Shown: one piece after another, positions 58,228 through 64,000 of the stretch
Position numbering within the stretch: the stretch's first letter is position 1
How the letters are laid out: each line of letters begins with the position of its first letter
Source of the DNA: Streptomyces radicis
GTDB lineage: Bacteria; Actinomycetota; Actinomycetes; Streptomycetales; Streptomycetaceae
Direction of reading: 5' to 3'
Length of the DNA stretch: 64,000 nt
Assembly: GCF_003626575.1 (NCBI RefSeq)
Contig: NZ_RBDY01000010.1
Location: 163,845 to 227,844, forward strand
The notes under the pieces: generated by a model
Database searches by the model: none
The model's input: the letters and a program-made list of their open reading frames with translations, nothing else
What the model was told of the DNA's origin: nothing
Program-made: the position numbers and the translations under genes

Positions 58228-59421
58228 ATGGACCGCCTCGTCAACACCATCAGGACCTACGCGTGGGGCTCGGCCACCGCGCTGCCCGAGCTGCTCGGCA
58301 CCGCGCCGACCGGCGACCCGCAGGCCGAGCTGTGGATGGGTGCCCACCCCGGCGCGCCCTCCCGCGTGGACCGCGGCGCCGGGCCCGTCTCGCTGGCCGA
58401 CGCGATCGCCGCCGACCCCGTGGGCGAGCTGGGCGGGCCGACCGTGGAGGCGTTCGGGCCGCGGCTGCCGTTCCTGCTGAAGCTCCTGGCGGCCGAGACC
58501 CCGCTGTCCCTCCAGGTCCACCCCGACCTCGGCCAGGCTCAGGAGGGCTTCGCCGACGAGGAGGCGCGCGGCGTCCCGCTCGACGCCCCCCACCGGAGCT
58601 ACAAGGACGCCAACCACAAGCCCGAGATGATCTGCGCGCTCACCCCGTTCGACGGGCTGTGCGGCTTCAGGCCCGCCGCCGAGGCCGCCGAGCTGCTCGA
58701 CGGGCTCGGCGTCCCGCGCCTCAAGCCGTATGCCGACCTGCTGCGCGCCCGCCCCGAGGGCGAGGCGTTGCGCGACGTCCTCACCGCCGTGCTCACCGCC
58801 GAGCCCGAGGCCATGGCCGCCACGGTGAACGCCGCGGCCGAGGCGGCGGCGCGGCTCGCGCCCGAGCGCCCGGAGTACGCGCCCTACGCCGCCCTCGCCA
58901 CCCACTACCCCGGCGACCCCGGCGTCCTGGCCGCGATGCTGCTGCACCACATACGCCTCGCGCCGGGCGAGGCCCTCTACCTCGGCGCCGGGGTCCCGCA
59001 CGCGTACATCGAAGGACTCGGCGTCGAGATCATGGCCAACTCGGACAACGTCCTGCGCTGCGGCCTGACGCCCAAGCACGTCGACGTCCCCGAGCTGCTG
59101 CGCGTCGTCCGTTTCGAGGCGGCGCCCCCCGGCGTGCTGCGGCCCGCGCCCGCCCCCGACGGCTCGGGCGAGGAGGTGTACCCCGCGCCCATCGGTGAGT
59201 TCCGCCTCTCCCGCCTCCCGCTGGCCGCGGGCGACCCGGCCCGCGCCCTGCCATCGGGCACCCCGCAGATCCTGCTCTGCACGGCGGGCCGCGCCATGCT
59301 CACCGGGCCCGACGGCGCCCAACTCACCCTGGAACGCGGCGAGTCGGCGTACGTTCCCGCCGGGGAGGCCGTCCTGACCACCGGCGAGGGCACCCTGTTC
59401 CGCGCCACCACCGCGCCCTGA
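58228..59421 (+). CDS. manA: Mannose-6-phosphate isomerase, class I
   Basis: A 397-residue zinc-dependent PMI. RTYAWGSATALPELLGT, AELWMGAHPGAPSRV, LPFLLKLLAAETPLSLQVHPD (with QVHP zinc ligand), KDANHKPEMI and PHAYIEGLGVEIMANSDNVLRCGLTPKHVDVPELL give the expected histidine and glutamate ligands. It interconverts fructose-6-phosphate and mannose-6-phosphate, supplying ManB. Last of the mannose operon. Confidence 0.97.
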   Translation: MDRLVNTIRTYAWGSATALPELLGTAPTGDPQAELWMGAHPGAPSRVDRGAGPVSLADAIAADPVGELGGPTVEAFGPRLPFLLKLLAAETPLSLQVHPDLGQAQEGFADEEARGVPLDAPHRSYKDANHKPEMICALTPFDGLCGFRPAAEAAELLDGLGVPRLKPYADLLRARPEGEALRDVLTAVLTAEPEAMAATVNAAAEAAARLAPERPEYAPYAALATHYPGDPGVLAAMLLHHIRLAPGEALYLGAGVPHAYIEGLGVEIMANSDNVLRCGLTPKHVDVPELLRVVRFEAAPPGVLRPAPAPDGSGEEVYPAPIGEFRLSRLPLAAGDPARALPSGTPQILLCTAGRAMLTGPDGAQLTLERGESAYVPAGEAVLTTGEGTLFRATTAP

Positions 59422-59422
59422 G

Positions 59423-59458
59423 CTGATCCGCGACCTGATCCATGACCTGATTCTGGCC
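59423..59458. repeat. 12-bp tandem repeat after manA
   Basis: Three near-identical 12-base units: CTGATCCGCGAC, CTGATCCATGAC and CTGATTCTGGCC, beginning right after the manA stop. No coding function; may have expanded by slippage. Confidence 0.7.
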
Positions 59459-59475
59459 GGGAATCACCGGCCGTC

Positions 59476-59676
59476 TTGAGCCGCGCCGGGGGCCTCGGTG
59501 TACATTCGGGCCGGAAGTCGACGTCGCTGCTGATGGCAGTCGGGCGGCCCGAGGGTCGGCCCGGCCGAGGGGTAAGAAGGCCCTCCGACGGACTGCGGGG
59601 TTTCGGACGTGCGCTCATGTCCGCATGCCCGTGGCCGCATCGTGTCCGCATCGCATCGCTTTGAGGAGCAGTCGTC
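59476..59676 (+). promoter_or_regulatory. ahcY promoter and long structured 5' leader
   Basis: TTGAGC (59476-59481), 19 bases, TACATT (59501-59506) predict transcription from about 59513, leaving a 160-base leader. It contains several GC-rich pairing blocks, such as GGGCCG (59508-59513) with CGGCCC downstream, a small CTGC-TGATG-GCAG hairpin and a possible GGCCCTCCGACGGAC region. TTTGAGGAGCAG is the ribosome site. I could not match it to SAH, SAM-II or SAM-IV riboswitch consensuses. Confidence 0.5.
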
Positions 59677-61110
<1,434 letters not shown>

Positions 61111-61122
61111 TCGAAGCACCAC

Positions 61123-61154
61123 CGCCCGGCCGCGCCCCGGCGCGCGGCCGGGCG
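61123..61154 (+). terminator. Strong hairpin after ahcY
   Basis: CGCCCGGCCGCGC / GCGCGGCCGGGCG (61123-61135, 61142-61154) form a perfect 13-bp stem with a 6-base loop, 13 bases after the ahcY stop and 16 bases before the next start codon. Confidence 0.82.
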
Positions 61155-61169
61155 CGTGCGCCGACACCC

Positions 61170-61793
61170 ATGCCACGCGGCCGCTACAGCCTCCACGACC
61201 CCGGCGACGGCGCCCCCCTCGGCGAGGAGCGCTTCCAGTGCGCCCCCGGCCCGGGCGGCTGGCGCTATGTCTCCCGGACGTTCGCCACCGACGGCGAGCC
61301 CACCGGCTCCCTCGACCTCACCCTCGACGCGCTCGGCCGCCCGATCCGCCTCGAACTGACCGCCGCCGACTGGCGGATCCGCGGCGCCGCCCTCCACGGC
61401 GTCACCTGGGTCCGCGCCTCCACCGCGGGCGGCGACGGCACCGAGGGCAACGCCGCCGCCCGCGCGTTCACCGGCGCGTCCCCGGCCTTCCTGATCGCCA
61501 CCGCCCAGCTGCTGCGCGCGGCCGAGTCGGGGCCGGGGGGGCGCGTGCGGCTTGTGGCGTTCACCCCGCCCGTCCTCGCGCCCCGCACGGTCGACGAGCA
61601 CTGGACCCTGACCGGCACGGACGTCCACGCCGAGGACGGCGCGTCGCTCGCCGTCGACACCTACCGCGTCGACGACCTGGCGACCGGGGAACGGCGCACG
61701 ATCCACCTCGGCGGGGATGTCGTCCTGGCCGCTCCCGGCGTCGAGTTGGAGGACCTGGACGGGCCCCCGGCCACGCTCACCCCGGGGGAGTGA
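61170..61793 (+). CDS. Hypothetical protein, beta-rich, conserved in Streptomyces
   Basis: A 207-residue protein of unknown function. Strand-like pieces FQCAPGPGGWRYVSRTF, GSLDLTLDALGRPIRLELTAADWRIRG and YRVDDLATGERRTIHLGGDVVLAAPG resemble proteins of the putative glycolipid-binding or outer beta-barrel-lipid-binding sort, but I see no signature. ATG 61170 lacks a clear ribosome site, and the ahcY terminator lies just upstream. Its end overlaps the convergent RDD gene by 17 bases. Confidence 0.7.
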   Translation: MPRGRYSLHDPGDGAPLGEERFQCAPGPGGWRYVSRTFATDGEPTGSLDLTLDALGRPIRLELTAADWRIRGAALHGVTWVRASTAGGDGTEGNAAARAFTGASPAFLIATAQLLRAAESGPGGRVRLVAFTPPVLAPRTVDEHWTLTGTDVHAEDGASLAVDTYRVDDLATGERRTIHLGGDVVLAAPGVELEDLDGPPATLTPGE

Positions 61794-62655
61794 ACCCGGT
61801 CCTCCGCTCCGGTGGCGGCGCCTCGGGCCGGTACGACTCCCGCGGCCGCGGCTGTGGCTCCGGTAGGGGAGGCGGCGGCGCGGCCGGTGCCACGGGCGCC
61901 GCGGCCGGGGCCCCGAACGTCCGCTCCGCCTCCCGCCGCTGCCGCTCCCCCGCCACCGCGCTCAGATACGCGGCCGGGTGCAGCCCCGGGGGCGCGGGCG
62001 TCCCCACGCGCGCCACCATGTCGTCGGCCAGCCGCACCGCCATCGACCACGCGACGCCCTGGTCCAACTGCCGTATCCGCGACAGGTACTGGCGCACCGC
62101 GAGCCACAGGCTGTCAGGCACCCGCGACAGGTCGAGCTCGGCCAGCTGTCCCGCGACGGCGGGCGGCGGGGGCGCGACCGGCAGCGCGCGGCTGCCCGGC
62201 ACGCGCTCCCGCACCACCATCGTTCCCGCGAAGACATCCCCGAGCCGCCGCCCCTCCGCGGACACGAGCGACGCGATCGCCGCGACCGAGCCCGCGGTGA
62301 AGATGATCTCGACGAAGCCGATCGCCCCGCGCACCAGCGCGTGGCGGAACCTGACGGGCCCCCCGTCGTTCCGCACGACCCGCAGCCCGAACGCCAGCTT
62401 CCCCAGCGAACGCCCACGGCTGAGCGTCTCGACCGCCACCGGGCCGCCGACGAGCACCAGGATGAGCAACGCCACCCCCACCGCCTGCGCGGCGGCGGGC
62501 CCCAGCGGCAGCACGCTGCTCAGCAGGACGACCGACACCAGCAGGTACACGCCCACGATCACCACCAGGTCGATCGCCAGCGCCATCGCCCGGCTCGGCA
62601 GCCGCGCCACCTGCAACCCCAGCACCACGGCGTCACCCGTGACCAGCCGACTCAT
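61777..62655 (-). CDS. RDD-family membrane protein
   Basis: About 292 residues. VTGDAVVLGLQVARLPSRAMALAIDLVVIVGVYLLVSV (TM1 with RxxAxxID), a second helix (GPAAAQAVGVALLILVLVGGPVAVET), RGRSLGKLAFGLRVVRNDGGPVRF and the third RDD helix are present. The C-terminal 150 residues are cytoplasmic and end in a Pro-rich tail. ATG 62655 behind GGGGAGGTGGG. Divergent from the SpoIIM-like gene; this pair recurs together in actinobacteria. Confidence 0.9.
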   Translation of the reverse strand: MSRLVTGDAVVLGLQVARLPSRAMALAIDLVVIVGVYLLVSVVLLSSVLPLGPAAAQAVGVALLILVLVGGPVAVETLSRGRSLGKLAFGLRVVRNDGGPVRFRHALVRGAIGFVEIIFTAGSVAAIASLVSAEGRRLGDVFAGTMVVRERVPGSRALPVAPPPPAVAGQLAELDLSRVPDSLWLAVRQYLSRIRQLDQGVAWSMAVRLADDMVARVGTPAPPGLHPAAYLSAVAGERQRREAERTFGAPAAAPVAPAAPPPPLPEPQPRPRESYRPEAPPPERRTGFTPPG

Positions 62656-62707
62656 TCCACCCACCTCCCCGACCCAGTCTGTCACCGCCGTCTGACAAGC
62701 TCTGAGT

Positions 62708-63718
62708 ATGGATGTCGACGTGTTCGTCGCCGCGCACCGGGACGAGTGGACCCGCCTCGAGGGGCTGCTGCGCCGCTCCCGCCGTTCCCTCACCGGGGCC
62801 GAGGCGGACGAGCTCGTCACGCTCTACCAGCGCACGGCCACGCATCTCTCGCAGCTCCAGTCGGCCGCGCCCGACCCGGCGCTCATCGGCAGGCTGACCA
62901 CGCTGGTCGCCCGCGCCCGCAGCGCGGTCGTCGGCTCCCGCCGCTCGACGTGGCGGGACGCGCTCGGCTTCTTCACGACGGGCTTCCCCGCCGCCTGCTA
63001 CCGGACGCGCCACTGGTGGGTGCCCACCGCGCTGCTGTTCACGGCCCTGGTCGCCGGGCTCGGCTGGTGGATCGCGGACAGCCCCGATGTCCAGGCCCGG
63101 ATCGCCGCCCCCGACGACCTGCGCGAGATGACGCGCCCAGGCGGCAGCTACGAGACGTACTACTCCAGCAGCCCGGCCGCCGCGTTCTCCGCCCAGGTGT
63201 GGACGAACAACGCACAGGTCGCGGGCCTCTCCCTGGCCCTTGGCACCCTGCTCGGCCTGCCGGTCCTCTGGCTCCTCCTCCAGAACGCCGTGAACGTCGC
63301 GCTCGGCGTGGGGCTCATGGCGTCGGCGGACCGGCTGGACGTCTTCCTCGGCCTGATCCTGCCGCACGGGCTGCTCGAGCTGACCGCGGTGTTCGTCGCC
63401 GCGGGCGTCGGACTGCGCCTGGGCTGGACGGTGATCGACCCGGGCCCGCGGACACGGCTCACGGCCCTGGCCCAGGAGGGCCGGGCGGCGCTCGGCATGG
63501 CCATCGGCCTGGCCGTGGTGCTGCTGATCTCCGGCGTGATCGAGGGCTTCGTCACCCCGTCGGGGCTGCCCACATGGGCTCGCGTCGCCATCGGCGTCGC
63601 CGCCGAACTGGCCTTCCTCGCCTATGTGTTCATCCTGGGCCGCCGGGCGGTCGCCGCGGGCGAGACGGGTGACGTGGCGGAGGCCGACCGTCCCGCCGAG
63701 GCCCCCGTCGCGGCGTGA
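62708..63718 (+). CDS. Stage II sporulation protein M-like (DUF95) integral membrane protein
   Basis: 336 residues. A helical, cytoplasmic N-terminal domain (RDEWTRLEGLLRRSRRSLTGAEADELVTLYQRTATHLSQL) is followed by five TM helices with RTRHWWVPTALLFTALVAGLGWWI and the WTNNAQVAGLSLALGTLLGLPVLWLLLQNAVNVALGVGLMA and GLILPHGLLELTAVFVAAGVGLRLG motifs of SpoIIM/DUF95. Paired with an RDD gene. In Streptomyces the family is not proven to work in sporulation. Confidence 0.92.
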   Translation: MDVDVFVAAHRDEWTRLEGLLRRSRRSLTGAEADELVTLYQRTATHLSQLQSAAPDPALIGRLTTLVARARSAVVGSRRSTWRDALGFFTTGFPAACYRTRHWWVPTALLFTALVAGLGWWIADSPDVQARIAAPDDLREMTRPGGSYETYYSSSPAAAFSAQVWTNNAQVAGLSLALGTLLGLPVLWLLLQNAVNVALGVGLMASADRLDVFLGLILPHGLLELTAVFVAAGVGLRLGWTVIDPGPRTRLTALAQEGRAALGMAIGLAVVLLISGVIEGFVTPSGLPTWARVAIGVAAELAFLAYVFILGRRAVAAGETGDVAEADRPAEAPVAA

Positions 63719-63734
63719 CCCCACCCCACTCGGC

Positions 63735-63891
63735 TTGACGCTCCCGCCACACGGGCGTAACGTTGCCCGAGCGCTCTTGACAGGGCGCACTCCACCACAA
63801 GCACTCAAAGGCCCGTGAGGGTTTCTTTGGTCTGCCTGGAATGGGGATCTCGGGGCCGGATTTGGAATTCGGTGGGGATTGCTTCTAGAGT
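63735..63891 (+). promoter_or_regulatory. Tandem promoters of an rRNA operon
   Basis: First promoter: TTGACG (63735-63740), 17 bases, TAACGT (63758-63763). A second -35, TTGACA (63777-63782), has only a poor -10 near 63800. A later promoter: TTGGAA (63862-63867), 18 bases, TAGAGT (63886-63891). Multiple tandem promoters before the 16S gene are typical of Streptomyces rrn operons and ensure growth-rate control. Confidence 0.75.
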
Positions 63892-64000
63892 GGTGGACAC
63901 AGCGAAGGGAAACGCCCGGAGGGTCCTGAGAGGGGCTTGAAGGAAGTGTCCGTTCCTTGAGAACTCAACAGCGTGCCAAAAGTCAATGCCAGTTGTATTG
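63892..64000 (+). ncRNA. rRNA operon leader (16S gene lies beyond the right edge)
   Basis: The leader contains GGAGGGTCCTGAGAGGGG, the hairpin AAGGAA-GTGTCCG-TTCCTT (63940-63945, 63953-63958) and TTGAGAACTCAACAGCGTGCCAAAAGTCAA, which I recognise as the Streptomyces pre-16S leader with the antitermination box and RNase III arm. The 16S coding sequence starts outside the window. Confidence 0.85.

Noticed and set aside
59513..59676. SAH or SAM riboswitch ahead of ahcY
   Set aside because: Looked for the conserved SAH-type GAGGAGCGYTGC core and the SAM-IV motif; neither is present. Kept only as an unassigned leader.

Overview
The window is chromosomal DNA from a high-GC actinobacterium, almost certainly a Streptomyces or close relative. 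Supporting evidence: extreme third-position GC, an 87-residue WhiB developmental regulator, a single visible TTA (bldA-type) codon, many leaderless genes with a TANNNT -10 box 6-8 nt before the start codon, paired F420 biosynthesis genes, and an rRNA operon leader at the right edge. I see no insertion sequence, CRISPR array, tRNA or prophage. Most of the window is conserved chromosome core, with a few small accessory inserts.

Region 1 (1-16 kb): a PLP-dependent decarboxylase faces the histidine-utilisation operon hutU - M20 amidohydrolase - hutF - hutI. These four steps take urocanate towards glutamate, and the M20 protein is the likely stand-in for the missing deformylase. Then come an MFS exporter, a MOSC protein, an MDR oxidoreductase with its divergent TetR regulator, a SigB/SigF-type sigma factor with a STAS antagonist and an ATPase anti-sigma factor (a partner-switching module), and an OmpR-type two-component system.

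Region 2 (15.5-27.5 kb): GtrA membrane protein, purK-purE-dipeptidase (overlapping start/stop codons), a c-di-AMP (ydaO-type) riboswitch ahead of a LysM/M23 peptidoglycan hydrolase, a drug-efflux ABC pair with TetR, and an accessory locus. That locus holds a TTA-containing small gene, a DUF6879 gene and an XRE-DUF5753 regulator, facing a glycine-rich-domain-like protein and a methyltransferase across a four-copy CGTGCRA repeat array. FadE-type acyl-CoA dehydrogenase follows.

Region 3 (27.6-48.1 kb): cell-envelope region. It holds UDP-glucose/GDP-mannose dehydrogenase, an APC permease, GNAT, a PLP deaminase, a CGNR-zinc-finger regulator facing a VOC protein across a striking nested dyad, four LytR-CpsA-Psr (LCP) ligases, a PGRP amidase, a GT2 glycosyltransferase, a TIGR03089 protein, an AlkA-like glycosylase, and the F420 genes fbiA-fbiB with a cysteine dioxygenase-like protein.

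Region 4 (48.1-64 kb): whiB, a giant GT2 membrane protein coupled to a DUF5719 protein, a zincin-like metallopeptidase, DUF3499, manB, Trm112-like, a SIS-domain protein, manA, ahcY, a hypothetical, RDD and SpoIIM-like membrane proteins, and finally the promoters and leader of an rRNA operon whose 16S gene lies outside the window. From memory, the order purK/purE/fadE...LCP...fbiAB/whiB/manB/manA/ahcY resembles the Mycobacterium tuberculosis Rv3248c-Rv3277 neighbourhood, so this is an old actinobacterial block linking mannose activation, wall-glycan attachment and development.
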